Positions 23,901 through 33,137 of a stretch of DNA of 64,000 nucleotides are shown piece after piece. Position 1 is the first letter of the stretch. Each line of letters begins with the position of its first letter. The translations under genes were made by a program, and so were the position numbers. The notes beneath the pieces are model-generated. The model saw nothing but the letters and a program-made list of their open reading frames with translations. It searched no databases and had not been told where the DNA came from. Origin of the DNA: Salinimicrobium marinum (GTDB lineage Bacteria; Bacteroidota; Bacteroidia; Flavobacteriales; Flavobacteriaceae). The stretch covers positions 557,470 through 621,469 of the forward strand of contig NZ_BMXB01000001.1 in the NCBI RefSeq assembly GCF_014651535.1, read 5' to 3'.

Positions 23901-24954
23901 GACAGACATCCTCATCATAGGAGCCGGGCCAACCGGGTTATTTACCGTATTCGAAGCCGGACTTTTAAAGCTGAAAACGCACTTAATAGATGCCTTGCCG
24001 CAGCCGGGTGGCCAGTGTTCGGAAATTTATCCTAAAAAACCTATTTATGATATTCCGGCTTTCCCCGAGATTCTTGCGGGAGACCTGGTAGGAAATCTAA
24101 TGGAACAGATCAAGCCTTTCGAACCAGGATTCACTTTGGGGGAGCGGGCAGAAACGCTGGAAAGACTGGAGGACGGCACCTTCATCGTGACTACCAATAA
24201 AGGAACGCAGCACCATGCTCTGGTAGTAGCGATTGCCGGTGGATTAGGTTCTTTTGAGCCTAGAAAACCACCTATTGAAAATATTGCAGATTATGAGGAT
24301 AAAGGAGTTTCCTATTTCATTAAAGATCCTGAAGTCTACCGCGACAGGAAAGTAGTGATCGCAGGAGGTGGGGATTCCGCCCTAGACTGGGCAATTTATC
24401 TTGCAGAGGTAGCTTCTGAAGTAGCACTTGTTCACAGAAGAAATGAATTCCGTGGAGCTTTGGATTCTGTGGAGCGCGTTTCTGAACTTGCCAAACTCGG
24501 AAAAATAGAAATGATCACCAATGCCGAAGTTGTAGGTCTTCGGGGAGAAGACACCCTGGAGCAGGTGGTCATCCGTCATAAGGATACCGCTCGTGGGGAA
24601 GAGTTTAAAGATGCGGATGATTTTATTCCATTATTCGGACTTTCACCTAAACTTGGACCCATCGGAAGCTGGGGACTTGAAATTGAGAAAAATGCCATTA
24701 AAGTAGACAACTCTTACGATTATCAGACCAATATTCCTGGTGTATACGCCATTGGAGATGTGAACACGTACAGGGGGAAATTGAAATTAATCCTTTCCGG
24801 ATTCCACGAAGCTGCGATCATGTGCCAGAGTGCTTATCAAAGGATCTTCCCGGATAAGAAATATGTACTGAAATATACGACTGTTGGTGGAGTGCAGGGA
24901 TTTGACGGAAGTAAAAAAGAAGCGAAGCGGGAAGTGGTGCAGAGTATTGGGTAA
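23893..24954 (+). CDS. Thioredoxin-reductase-type ferredoxin/flavodoxin-NADP+ reductase
   Basis: 353 residues. FAD-binding GxGxxG in DILIIGAGPTGLFTVFEAG, NADPH-binding KVVIAGGGDSALDWAI with the downstream HRR (VALVHRRNEFRG), and GVYAIGDVNTYRGKLKLILSGFHEAA at the FAD ribityl site. There is no CxxC redox motif in the centre, so it is an Fd/Fld-NADP reductase (FNR2 type) and not thioredoxin reductase. It ends the sulfite-reduction operon and overlaps the siroheme gene by 8 nt. It is the likely electron source, through ferredoxin, for the sulfite reductase. Confidence 0.9.
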   Translation: MIKTDILIIGAGPTGLFTVFEAGLLKLKTHLIDALPQPGGQCSEIYPKKPIYDIPAFPEILAGDLVGNLMEQIKPFEPGFTLGERAETLERLEDGTFIVTTNKGTQHHALVVAIAGGLGSFEPRKPPIENIADYEDKGVSYFIKDPEVYRDRKVVIAGGGDSALDWAIYLAEVASEVALVHRRNEFRGALDSVERVSELAKLGKIEMITNAEVVGLRGEDTLEQVVIRHKDTARGEEFKDADDFIPLFGLSPKLGPIGSWGLEIEKNAIKVDNSYDYQTNIPGVYAIGDVNTYRGKLKLILSGFHEAAIMCQSAYQRIFPDKKYVLKYTTVGGVQGFDGSKKEAKREVVQSIG

Positions 24955-24964
24955 CAATGCCTGA

Positions 24965-25102
24965 CCACCCCGTCCTGCGGACACCCCTTGAAAAAAGGAC
25001 GGGAGCTTAGGAGATTTATGAAATAAAACCTTAGAATCGAAATCAAAAGCACCTTCCCTTAAGAGGGAAGGTGGATCTGCCAAAGGCAGAGACGGAAGGG
25101 TT
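24965..25102. repeat. Dispersed intergenic palindromic repeats
   Basis: Two nested hairpins: CCCGTCC (24969-24975) with GGACGGG (24997-25003), and ACCTTCCCT (25051-25059) with AGGGAAGGT (25064-25072), then TCTGCCAAAGGCAGA. This composite type of intergenic repeat is common in flavobacterial genomes. The first hairpin may end the siroheme/FNR transcript but has no U-tract. Confidence 0.65.
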
Positions 25103-25128
25103 GAACCACTGGAATTTTCCTAACTTTG
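25101..25128 (+). promoter_or_regulatory. Promoter of the OsmC-like gene
   Basis: TTG (25101-25103), 17 bp, TAACTTTG (25121-25128), an exact -7 box. The start codon at 25145 is 17 nt downstream, giving a 5' leader of about 10 nt. Confidence 0.65.
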
Positions 25129-25144
25129 CTGAAAACACTTTCAA

Positions 25145-25567
25145 ATGAAAATAAGATTAAAACGCCTGAACAACGACTATCATTTTGAAACAAAAAATAA
25201 GCGTGGGGATGTTGTTCATTTAGATAATAAATCGGTTGAGAATCCGCAGGGCGCGAGTCCGATGGAGTTGTTGTTAATGGGAATTGCAGGATGCAGCAGC
25301 ATTGATATTGTAATGATCCTTAAAAAACAACATCTGGAACTGACAGATCTTCAGATGGAGGTGGAAGGTTTCAGGCAGGAAGGGGCGGTGCCAAATGTAT
25401 TTACAGGAATTCATTTAAAAGTGATCCTGGAAGGAGAAGTTTCTCCGGCGAAAGCACAGCGTGCGGTTAGTCTTTCCATGGAAAAATATTGTTCTGTAGC
25501 AAAAATACTGGAAAAAACAGCAGAGATTACCTACGAGATCCGTTTAAACGGAGAGCTGGTAGAGTAG
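25145..25567 (+). CDS. OsmC/Ohr-family peroxiredoxin-like protein
   Basis: 140 residues. The two conserved cysteines of OsmC/Ohr proteins are present, in LLMGIAGCSSIDIVMIL (about residue 49) and MEKYCSVAKILEK (about 117). ASPMELLLMGIAGC is the usual OsmC/YhfA signature. Family members reduce organic peroxides through the paired Cys residues; this resembles the shorter YhfA group whose substrate is uncertain. It has its own promoter and lies between the sulfite-reduction and metH units, so a link to thiol metabolism is possible but not shown. Confidence 0.87.
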   Translation: MKIRLKRLNNDYHFETKNKRGDVVHLDNKSVENPQGASPMELLLMGIAGCSSIDIVMILKKQHLELTDLQMEVEGFRQEGAVPNVFTGIHLKVILEGEVSPAKAQRAVSLSMEKYCSVAKILEKTAEITYEIRLNGELVE

Positions 25568-25707
25568 TTTATATATAAATTTTTTAGTATGAAAATTTTC
25601 TGGCACTAAAATCATGAGTGATTTTGATTATAAAAACTGATTAGTATAACAATTCCTGATCATTGTTTCAGGCATTGAAGAGATCTAAATTCTTTTTTAA
25701 CAACTTC

Positions 25708-25738
25708 CTTGCATTTTAAAGGCTTAGCCTTATATTTG
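25708..25738 (+). promoter_or_regulatory. Promoter of the metH-metF transcript
   Basis: CTTG (25708-25711), 19 bp, TATATTTG (25731-25738), a near-perfect Bacteroidota promoter. The start would be near 25745, about 20 nt before the P1 stem of the SAM-I riboswitch. Confidence 0.8.
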
Positions 25739-25765
25739 CTTTTCAAGTTCATTTATATAATGCGT

Positions 25766-25866
25766 CGTTATCAAGAAAGGTTGAGGGATTAGACCCGTTG
25801 AAACCTTGGCAACCCTCCTTTTGGAGAAGGTGCTACATTCTACCACTTTATTGTGGATAGATAACT
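25766..25866 (+). ncRNA. SAM-I (S-box) riboswitch
   Basis: The core is unmistakable: P1 arms GTTATC (25767-25772) and GATAAC (25860-25865); TCAAGAAAGGTTGAGGGAT; the kink-turn/pseudoknot part CCCGTTGAAACCTTGGCAAC; and the P3 element GGTGCTACATTCTACC, with a further P4-type hairpin CCACTTTATTGTGG. SAM binding stabilises P1. An imperfect hairpin with a seven-T tail follows immediately, so the switch is expected to terminate transcription of metH-metF when SAM is abundant. I rate this the most secure RNA call in the window. Confidence 0.95.
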
Positions 25867-25895
25867 GAAGAAAAGCTTTCCCTGCTTCTTTTTTT
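25867..25895 (+). terminator. Expression-platform terminator of the SAM-I riboswitch
   Basis: GAAGAAAAGC and GCTTCTTTTT form an imperfect hairpin (loop TTTCCCT) running into TTTTTTTG, directly after P1. It lies 23 nt before the metH start codon. Confidence 0.7.
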
Positions 25896-25917
25896 GATAA
25901 TGGTTTAATTACAAATT

Positions 25918-26937
25918 ATGTCAAAATTAGAAGAGATCCTCTCTAAAAAAATATTGATCCTCGATGGTGCCATGGGTACCATGCTGCAGGAATATAAATT
26001 TACTGAAAAAGATTTTCGCGGAGACCGCTTTGCCGATTGGCCGGTGCCGGTACAGGGAAACAATGACCTCCTGTCTATCACCCAGCCGCAGGCAATTGCC
26101 GATATTCACCGGAAATATTTCCAGGCAGGGGCAGATATTGTTGAAACCAACACTTTTTCTGGCACCACCATTGCCATGGCCGATTACCAGATGGAGGAGC
26201 TGGTGTATGAACTGAATTTCGAATCTGCCAGGATCGCTAAAAAAGTAGCAACAGAACTCACTGCAGAAAATCCGGAAAAGCCGAGGTTTGTGGCCGGTGC
26301 CATTGGGCCTACCAACAAAACCGCGAGCATGTCGCCCGATGTGAATGATCCAGGGTACAGGGCTATTTCTTTTTCCGATCTTCATAAAGCTTATAAGCAG
26401 CAGGCAGGTGCTCTCATCGATGGCGGAGTGGATATTTTACTGGTAGAAACCGTGTTTGATACCCTGAACGCAAAAGCAGCTTTGTTTGCGATAGATGAAC
26501 TCAAGGAAGAACGAAATCTTGATATTCCGGTAATGATCAGCGGAACGATTACCGATGCTTCCGGAAGGACTTTATCGGGGCAAACCGCCGAGGCTTTTTT
26601 AATTTCAGTTTCACATATTCCACTTTTGAGTATCGGATTCAATTGTGCCCTGGGCGCAAAACAACTTACTCCACACCTGGAGGTGCTTTCCCAAAAATCA
26701 GATTTCGGAGTATCGGCGTATCCCAATGCGGGGCTGCCAAATGCTTTCGGAGAATACGATCAGTCACCGCGGGAAATGGCACAGCAAACCCGGGAATACC
26801 TTGAAAAAGGTCTGGTGAATATCCTAGGCGGTTGCTGCGGAACTACTCCGGAGCATATTAAAGCCATTGCAGAAGTGGCCAAAGATTATAAACCGAGAAA
26901 GTTAGGGTTGAAGCAATCTTCAAAAATTTCAGTTTAA
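25918..26937 (+). CDS. metH: Methionine synthase, homocysteine-binding subunit (split MetH, N-terminal part)
   Basis: 339 residues, the homocysteine S-methyltransferase barrel only. N-terminal [24 protein letters not shown], and the zinc ligands Cys243 ([10 protein letters not shown]) and Cys306-Cys307 ([12 protein letters not shown]) are present. It activates homocysteine for methyl transfer from methylcobalamin on the partner protein. It ends 2 nt before the gene for the remaining domains; in E. coli both are one protein of about 1227 residues. The stop codon TAA is followed by AAATG with no sign of sequencing damage, and the tail [12 protein letters not shown] looks like a finished C-terminus, so this is a real split and not a frameshift. 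Confidence 0.95.
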   Translation: MSKLEEILSKKILILDGAMGTMLQEYKFTEKDFRGDRFADWPVPVQGNNDLLSITQPQAIADIHRKYFQAGADIVETNTFSGTTIAMADYQMEELVYELNFESARIAKKVATELTAENPEKPRFVAGAIGPTNKTASMSPDVNDPGYRAISFSDLHKAYKQQAGALIDGGVDILLVETVFDTLNAKAALFAIDELKEERNLDIPVMISGTITDASGRTLSGQTAEAFLISVSHIPLLSIGFNCALGAKQLTPHLEVLSQKSDFGVSAYPNAGLPNAFGEYDQSPREMAQQTREYLEKGLVNILGGCCGTTPEHIKAIAEVAKDYKPRKLGLKQSSKISV

Positions 26938-26939
26938 AA

Positions 26940-29672
26940 ATGAATAGTTCTACAACAAATCCAGATATAGACGATACCTCTTCAGAAGAGATAAAAAAAG
27001 AGATTCGTCCGTTACGATTATCCGGACTCGAACCTTTGGTGATCACACCCGACAGTCTATTTGTGAATGTGGGAGAACGAACCAATGTGGCGGGTTCTAA
27101 AAAATTCCTTCGTCTCATAAAGGATGAAAAATTTGAAGAAGCGCTTACAGTGGCTCGTGATCAGGTGGATGGCGGTGCCCAGATCATAGATATTAATATG
27201 GACGACGGCCTTATTGAGGGGAAGGAGGCCATGGTTAAATTCCTGAACCTTATTGTCGCCGAACCTGATATTGCACGTGTCCCGATTATGATCGATAGTT
27301 CGAAATGGGAAATTATCGAAGCAGGACTTCAGGTGGTGCAGGGAAAATGCGTGGTAAATTCCATCAGCTTAAAAGAAGGGGAGGAAGAATTCCTCGAACA
27401 CGCCAAAAAGATCAAAAGATATGGTGCAGCTGTAATTGTAATGGCTTTTGATGAAGTGGGCCAGGCAGATAATTATGAACGGCGGATAGAAATAGCCAAG
27501 CGCTCCTATGAACTTCTGACTCAAAAAGCAGGTCTCCCACCTGAAGATATCATTTTTGACTTAAATATTTTCCCGGTAGGAACGGGAATGGAAGAACACC
27601 GCAGAAATGCCATAGATTTCATAGAAGCCACAAAATGGGTGAGGGCAAATCTGCCGCATGTTAGCCTTAGTGGAGGGGTGAGTAATGTTTCTTTTTCTTT
27701 CCGCGGAAATAATCCGGTGCGAGAGGCGATGCATTCGGTTTTCCTGTATCACGCCATCAAAGCAGGAATGAACATGGGAATTGTGAATCCGGCCCTATTG
27801 GACGTATATGACAATATTCCGAAGGACCTGCTGGAGCACGTGGAAGACGTGATCCTTGACCGCCGTGACGATGCCACCGAACGCCTGCTTTCCCTTGCAG
27901 ATAATGTGGTGGGAACAACCCGGGAGAACAAAGTTGATCTTTCCTGGAGAGAAAAACCATTGCAGGATCGTATTACTCACGCCCTGGTCAAAGGAATTGA
28001 CGCCTATATCATTGAAGATATTGCGCAGGCAAGGCAGGAAGCGCAAAAGCCGATTGAAGTGATAGAAGGACCATTGATGATAGGAATGAATGTGGTTGGA
28101 GATCTCTTCGGAAGCGGAAAAATGTTCCTGCCACAGGTAGTGAAATCTGCCCGGGTGATGAAAAAAGCTGTTGCCTATTTATTACCATTTATTGAAGCCG
28201 GGAAAACTGGTCCGCGTCAGCAGGCTGGCCGCATATTAATGGCCACCGTAAAAGGTGATGTGCACGATATTGGAAAAAACATCGTGAGCGTGGTTTTAGG
28301 CTGTAATAATTACGAGATCATAGATCTTGGGGTGATGGTGCCGCCGGAAAAGATCATTGAAACAGCTAAAGAGAAAAATGTAGATGCTATCGGGTTGAGT
28401 GGTTTAATCACGCCATCCCTCGATGAAATGGTGTATCTGGCAAAAGAAATGGAACGACAGAATTTCAGCGTTCCATTGTTGATTGGAGGTGCCACGACTT
28501 CAAAAGCCCATACTGCAGTAAAAATAGATCCGCAATACAAAAATGCGGTGGTCCATGTGAACGATGCCTCCAGGGCAGTGACCGTGGTGGGAGATCTTTT
28601 AAAAGAGAATACCCGAAGGAAGTACATGGACGACCTGAAAGTGGAATATGATACTTTCAGGAACAATTTTAAGAAGAGAAGTAAGGTGAAATCTTTTCTG
28701 CCTATTTCTGAAGCAAGGGAGAACAAGTTTAAAATTGACTGGGATACAACAAATATTACCAGACCGAACAAATTAGGAATTCAGGTGATAGAGGATTTTG
28801 ATCTGAAAATATTAGAGGATTATATTGACTGGTCCCCGTTTTTCAGAAGCTGGGATCTGCATGGAAAATATCCGGCGATCCTGGAAGATGAGGTGGTTGG
28901 CGAGCAGGCAACGATCCTATTCAAAGACGCCCGGGCTCTTCTGAAAAGAATTCTTGAAGAAAAGCTTTTGAAAGCAAAAGCTGTTTTCGGATTATTTTCG
29001 GCAAATACAGTGAATGATGATGATATAGAAATCAAATTCGAAGAAGATTCCGAAGAAAAAACGATGCTTTTCAGGACCCTTCGTCAGCAATTGGATAAAC
29101 ATAAAGGAAAGCCAAATTTTGCGTTATCAGATTTTGTGGCACCGAAAAAAAGCGGAATTCAGGATTATATGGGTGCTTTTTGTGTATCCACCGGCTTCGG
29201 AACGGCAGAATTGGCGAAGAAATTTGAAGCAGATCACGACGACTATAATTCGATCATGATAAAAGCCCTGGCCGATCGATTAGCGGAAGCTTTTGCGGAA
29301 TATTTGCATAAAAAGATCCGAAGGGAAGACTGGGGATATGCGCCGGAAGAAAACTTGAGCAACGAAGAATTAATTAAAGAAACTTATAAAGGGATTCGGC
29401 CCGCACCGGGTTATCCTGCCTGTCCCGATCACCTGGAAAAATTGAGTATCTGGGAAGTATTGAAAGTGAAAGAGCGGATAGGAGTGGAATTAACCGAAAG
29501 TCTGGCAATGTGGCCCGCAGCAAGCGTTAGCGGCTATTATTTTGCAAATCCAGAAGCTAAATACTTCGGACTCGGAAAAATAAAGGAAGACCAGGTGAAG
29601 GATTTCGCCGAACGCAAAGGAATTTCATTCAAAAAGGCCGAAAAGTGGCTGAACCCAAATATTGCTGATTAA
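26940..29672 (+). CDS. metH: Methionine synthase, folate/cobalamin/activation subunit (split MetH, C-terminal part)
   Basis: 910 residues. Domain order: a 30-residue polar N-terminus, pterin-binding barrel ([15 protein letters not shown] at 42-56, DINMDDG at 84-90), four-helix cap (about 345-425), B12-binding Rossmann domain with the axial-ligand motif DVHDIGKN (440-447, His442), and the AdoMet reactivation domain with [15 protein letters not shown] (about 820). It takes the methyl group from methyl-THF through cobalamin and passes it to homocysteine held by the upstream subunit; SAM is used to repair oxidised cobalamin. Both halves and metF share the SAM-I-controlled transcript. Confidence 0.96.
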   Translation: MNSSTTNPDIDDTSSEEIKKEIRPLRLSGLEPLVITPDSLFVNVGERTNVAGSKKFLRLIKDEKFEEALTVARDQVDGGAQIIDINMDDGLIEGKEAMVKFLNLIVAEPDIARVPIMIDSSKWEIIEAGLQVVQGKCVVNSISLKEGEEEFLEHAKKIKRYGAAVIVMAFDEVGQADNYERRIEIAKRSYELLTQKAGLPPEDIIFDLNIFPVGTGMEEHRRNAIDFIEATKWVRANLPHVSLSGGVSNVSFSFRGNNPVREAMHSVFLYHAIKAGMNMGIVNPALLDVYDNIPKDLLEHVEDVILDRRDDATERLLSLADNVVGTTRENKVDLSWREKPLQDRITHALVKGIDAYIIEDIAQARQEAQKPIEVIEGPLMIGMNVVGDLFGSGKMFLPQVVKSARVMKKAVAYLLPFIEAGKTGPRQQAGRILMATVKGDVHDIGKNIVSVVLGCNNYEIIDLGVMVPPEKIIETAKEKNVDAIGLSGLITPSLDEMVYLAKEMERQNFSVPLLIGGATTSKAHTAVKIDPQYKNAVVHVNDASRAVTVVGDLLKENTRRKYMDDLKVEYDTFRNNFKKRSKVKSFLPISEARENKFKIDWDTTNITRPNKLGIQVIEDFDLKILEDYIDWSPFFRSWDLHGKYPAILEDEVVGEQATILFKDARALLKRILEEKLLKAKAVFGLFSANTVNDDDIEIKFEEDSEEKTMLFRTLRQQLDKHKGKPNFALSDFVAPKKSGIQDYMGAFCVSTGFGTAELAKKFEADHDDYNSIMIKALADRLAEAFAEYLHKKIRREDWGYAPEENLSNEELIKETYKGIRPAPGYPACPDHLEKLSIWEVLKVKERIGVELTESLAMWPAASVSGYYFANPEAKYFGLGKIKEDQVKDFAERKGISFKKAEKWLNPNIAD

Positions 29673-29759
29673 TAAAAGCTGAACCAAATGATCTTCATCC
29701 TGAATTTATTTCAGGATCTCATCATGAGAAGCTGAAATACGTTCTATTTGAAAAATTTA

Positions 29760-29793
29760 AACCTCACCGGTTTCAAAAAACTGTGAGGTCTCA
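29760..29793. repeat. CCTCAC...GTGAGG palindromic repeat, copy 1
   Basis: ACCTCACCGGTTT and AAACTGTGAGGT form an imperfect hairpin in the metH-metF gap. A perfect version of the same element occurs at 61711-61744, so it is a dispersed family. As it is transcribed in the middle of the operon it may cause partial termination. Confidence 0.7.
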
Positions 29794-29810
29794 TTTAACT
29801 GACAGACCCA

Positions 29811-30767
29811 ATGAAAATAACTAAACATATAGAAACCGCAAAAGACAAAACTTTATTTTCTTTTGAAATTTTACCACCTTTAAAAGGGCAGAATATAGAT
29901 TCTATTTACAGCGGCATTGATCCCTTGATGGAATTTAATCCGCCTTTTATTGACGTTACCTATCATCGGGAAGAGTATGTTTATATTGAACAGGCCGGCG
30001 GACTTTTAGAGAAACGCATTGTAAGAAAACGTCCCGGTACTGTGGGAATTTGTGCTGCCATTCAGAGTAAATACGGGATTGACGCAGTACCTCATATTTT
30101 ATGCGGCGGGTTTACCAAAGAAGACACCGAGAACTTTTTGATCGATCTTGATTTCCTCGGAATCAAAAATGTTATGGCACTGCGCGGAGATGCGGTAAAA
30201 AGCGAGATCTATTTTAAACCTGAACTGGGAGGAAACTGTTATGCGAATGATTTGGTGAAACAGATCATCAATATGAACGAAGGGAAGTTTCTGGATGAAG
30301 CCCTGGAAAACAGCCATAAAACCGACTTTTGTGTAGGGGTGGCCGGTTATCCCGAAAAACACATGGAGGCTCCCAGCCTTGACAATGATATAGAACGTTT
30401 AAAAATCAAACAGGCCGCGGGTGCCGAGTATGTGGTGACCCAGATGTTTTTTGACAATCAGAAATATTTCGAATTTGTGGAAAAGTGCAGGGAAAAAGGA
30501 ATCACTATTCCTATTATCCCCGGTCTGAAACCAATTGCAACCAAAAAACAACTAACAATCATTCCGCACAGGTTCCATATCGATATGCCCGATGTTTTGA
30601 CACGGGAAGTTGAAAAATGTAAGGATAATCAGGAAGTGCGCCAGGTGGGGATTGACTGGTGTATTCAGCAAAGCAAGGAGCTGGTGGCAGCAGGTGTACC
30701 TGTACTGCATTATTATTCAATGGGAAAAAGCTCAAATATTCAGAAAATTGCCTCGGCAGTTTTTTAA
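29811..30767 (+). CDS. metF: Methylenetetrahydrofolate reductase
   Basis: 318 residues, full length. It reduces 5,10-methylene-THF to 5-methyl-THF with FAD and NAD(P)H, supplying the methyl donor of MetH. The TIM-barrel pattern is clear: SFEILPP near the N-terminus (catalytic Glu), IDVTYH, NVMALRGDAV (FAD contact region), VAGYPEKHMEAPS, and VVTQMFFDNQKYF. It follows the metH pair by 138 bp with no promoter box seen, so it is probably on the same SAM-I-controlled transcript. Confidence 0.96.
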   Translation: MKITKHIETAKDKTLFSFEILPPLKGQNIDSIYSGIDPLMEFNPPFIDVTYHREEYVYIEQAGGLLEKRIVRKRPGTVGICAAIQSKYGIDAVPHILCGGFTKEDTENFLIDLDFLGIKNVMALRGDAVKSEIYFKPELGGNCYANDLVKQIINMNEGKFLDEALENSHKTDFCVGVAGYPEKHMEAPSLDNDIERLKIKQAAGAEYVVTQMFFDNQKYFEFVEKCREKGITIPIIPGLKPIATKKQLTIIPHRFHIDMPDVLTREVEKCKDNQEVRQVGIDWCIQQSKELVAAGVPVLHYYSMGKSSNIQKIASAVF

Positions 30768-30790
30768 ATTAATAGGTACATTTGCGGCCT

Positions 30791-31885
30791 ATGAAGAAAA
30801 TGGTCCCTTTTCTTTTGTTCTTTTGTGCATATATGCTCACAGCGCAGGAGGATAAGAATTATTCCATTGATGCCAGTTATTTCTACGGAAGTATTCTGGA
30901 GCATAATCCGCATATTTCCCATCTTATCACCGGCCATCCCGAAGGATTGATCCTGAGTTTTAATCAGAAAACTTACGGATTGGAGGCTTGGGAAAGCCGT
31001 TATAATTATCCCGATGTAGGTTTTTCCTTCACGTATCAGGATATGAAGAATACCTACCTGGGCGAAAACTACGGACTTTACGCGCACCTGGGATTCTATT
31101 TTCTGAACCGTCATTTGCAGTTAAAAGTAGGTCAGGGTTTGGCTGTGACAACTAATCCGTACCATCCCGATAATAATTATATCAATAATGCTTACGGATC
31201 CAGGATCATGAGCTCCACCTATTTCAGCGGAAATTTTTCTGCGGAAAACATCTACCACGGAATCGGATTTCAGGCTGGAATCTCCCTGATCCATTATTCG
31301 AATGCCGATTTTAAATCTCCGAATAACAGCACCAACACCATTGCTATAAGTGCAGGCCTGAATTATTTACTGGATCATGAGGAACCTGTGACGTATATTC
31401 CGAGGCAATCTGAAGGTAGATATACAGAGCCCATTCATTATAACTTTGTGCTGCGAAGCGGTGCCAATACCATTGGGATCATTGGATCAAAATCATATCC
31501 GTTTTTGACCCTGTCAGCCTATGCAGATAAAAGGGTCAGCAGAAAAAGCACCCTCCAGGCCGGCGCAGAATTCTTTATTTCCCGGGCTATGGAAGAATAT
31601 ATTCATTACCAGTCGGTGACCTTTCCGTATGGAGATACCAGCGGAGATGAAGACGCAAAACGCGCGGGAGTATTTCTAGGCCATCAGCTAACCTTCAGGA
31701 AACTTTCTCTAATCACTCAGGCAGGATATTACGTATATTATCCATACGAAAATTATGTGGACAGGCTCTATTTAAGAGCAGGGTTACAGCGTCCTATTTA
31801 TAAAGACCTTTTTGGTTCTGTTACTGTCCGGGCACATGGTGCCAATGCCGAAGCGGTTGAATTTTCAATTGGATACACGTTGTGA
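30791..31885 (+). CDS. Acyloxyacyl hydrolase / PagL-like outer-membrane protein
   Basis: 364 residues from ATG 30791. Residues 1-19 (MKKMVPFLLFFCAYMLTAQ) are a signal peptide. The mature protein has amphipathic strands with aromatic girdles and ends in a barrel-type strand (EAVEFSIGYTL). YHGIGFQAGISLIHYSNADFKSPNNSTN contains the His-x-Ser-like HYSN patch and fits lipid A deacylase (PagL/acyloxyacyl hydrolase) proteins of Flavobacteriaceae, which trim acyl chains from lipid A. A TACATTTG box (30777-30784) ends only 6 nt before the ATG, so the mRNA is probably leaderless. Confidence 0.72.
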   Translation: MKKMVPFLLFFCAYMLTAQEDKNYSIDASYFYGSILEHNPHISHLITGHPEGLILSFNQKTYGLEAWESRYNYPDVGFSFTYQDMKNTYLGENYGLYAHLGFYFLNRHLQLKVGQGLAVTTNPYHPDNNYINNAYGSRIMSSTYFSGNFSAENIYHGIGFQAGISLIHYSNADFKSPNNSTNTIAISAGLNYLLDHEEPVTYIPRQSEGRYTEPIHYNFVLRSGANTIGIIGSKSYPFLTLSAYADKRVSRKSTLQAGAEFFISRAMEEYIHYQSVTFPYGDTSGDEDAKRAGVFLGHQLTFRKLSLITQAGYYVYYPYENYVDRLYLRAGLQRPIYKDLFGSVTVRAHGANAEAVEFSIGYTL

Positions 31886-31959
31886 AAGATTGTAGATCTG
31901 AGATGTTAGATTTGTAATATGAGAAGTTGGAGTTTAGAAATAGGAAGGTAGAAGTAGAA

Positions 31960-32050
31960 AGGAAACAAGAACAAAGAGCCAAGAAATAAGACAAAGGTTA
32001 TTTCTCTTTGCGTTCTTTGCGAAAATTTCTGCGTTCTTGCGAGAAAAGAA
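31960..32050. repeat. Degenerate GCGTTCTTTGCG-type repeats
   Basis: The 192-bp gap after the PagL-like gene holds purine-rich AGAAGTAGAAAGGAAACAAGAACAAAG sequence split over 31945-31975 and CTTTGCGTTCTTTGCG...TGCGTTCTTGCG (about 32001-32043). Related repeats occur at 2688-2729. No gene seen. Confidence 0.5.
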
Positions 32051-32077
32051 GAGGATCAATTTTACTTTTACCTGTGA

Positions 32078-32896
32078 ATGAAGAATTGTAGTGGAGAAAA
32101 ATTCAAAATTGGAATTAAATTAAAGAAAGGGAAAAATTTGAAAAAGATCTTATACATATTCCTTACGCTATCTGTAATCACAGCTTGTAACAAAGAAGAC
32201 GCACCAGATTGCTTCCAGACTGCCGGGGATATGGTTTTGCAGGAAATTCCTGTTTCTGAATTTGAAGAGCTTATTGTTCACGGCCGGATAAAGTTATTTA
32301 TAAAGCAGGGAGAAGATCATAAAGTCACTATAGAATCGGGTGAAAATCTGATCAATGAAGTTAGCGCTGAGGTGGAAAACGGAAGGTTAAGCCTTAGGAA
32401 TGAAAATGATTGCAATTTATTTCGGGATTATGAACTGACTACGGCTTATGTTACTGTTCCTAATCTCACCTGGCTACAGAATGCAGGGAACAGGACGATT
32501 GAGAGTGTAGGAGAACTGAATTTTCCGGGGATTTGGCTACGCTCTTTTAATCAGGAGAAAGATTCGGAGATCTATACAAACGGAGATTTCAGGATGAATT
32601 TGATTTCAGATAATATTCGTATCACTACAGACGGATATTCCAACTTCTTCCTGAGTGGGGAAGTCGGTTATTTTGATGTATATATCGCAGATGACGACAG
32701 CAGGGTAGAAGCAGCGGAACTTGTCGCACAAACAGTGGAAATTCAGCATCGGGGAACGAACAAGATCATTGTGAATCCGCAACAGGTTTTAAAAGGAGAG
32801 ATAAGAAGTACAGGAGACGTGATTTCTGTGAATCGGCCAGTAACGGTAGATGTGGAAACTTTTTATACCGGAAATTTGATTTTTCAGAACCCTTAG
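32078..32896 (+). CDS. DUF2807 (head GIN) lipoprotein
   Basis: 272 residues from ATG 32078. A lipoprotein signal (KKILYIFLTLSVITAC) starts at about residue 22; a TTG at 32138 would give a normal-length signal peptide and is a serious alternative start, although a TACTTTTA box (32063-32070) places a transcript start at the ATG. After the lipid-anchored Cys the protein follows the DUF2807 pattern: ISEFEELIVHGRIKLFIKQGEDHKVTIES and repeated beta-helix-like strands, ending GEIRSTGDVISVNRPVTVDVETFYTG. These are putative adhesin-like surface or periplasmic proteins of unknown function. Convergent with gldA. Confidence 0.8.
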   Translation: MKNCSGEKFKIGIKLKKGKNLKKILYIFLTLSVITACNKEDAPDCFQTAGDMVLQEIPVSEFEELIVHGRIKLFIKQGEDHKVTIESGENLINEVSAEVENGRLSLRNENDCNLFRDYELTTAYVTVPNLTWLQNAGNRTIESVGELNFPGIWLRSFNQEKDSEIYTNGDFRMNLISDNIRITTDGYSNFFLSGEVGYFDVYIADDDSRVEAAELVAQTVEIQHRGTNKIIVNPQQVLKGEIRSTGDVISVNRPVTVDVETFYTGNLIFQNP

Positions 32897-33034
32897 TTCC
32901 CAATCACTGTCACGCTGAGCCACTTTTTTAAGCGATTAGTCGAAGCGCTTCTGAAAAACAATTTTTGCTAATACTTAATTCCGAAGAAAGCCAGCTGTTG
33001 CCAGAAGATTGAATGACGGAGAGGAATATAGATT

Positions 33035-33086
33035 GGGCTAAAGCCCTCCTTCTGCGAAATTTTCATCCCCGACTTAAAAGTCGGGG
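33035..33086. repeat. Composite hairpin repeat between DUF2807 gene and gldA
   Basis: GGGCTAAAGCCC (33035-33046) and CCCCGACTT-AA-AAGTCGGGG (33067-33086) are two perfect hairpins 20 bp apart. The pairing is a recurrent flavobacterial intergenic repeat. It lies between convergent genes and could block read-through, though it has no long U-tract. Confidence 0.65.
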
Positions 33087-33137
33087 CAATTCATAAATTT
33101 AAATAGAATTTTATTGCCATCATACTACGCCCGGATG

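Noticed and set aside
25918-29672. Frameshift or nonsense mutation splitting metH
   Set aside because: The two frames have intact domain boundaries, a normal stop and an in-place start, and a two-gene MetH is known in Bacteroidota; no base change is needed to explain it.
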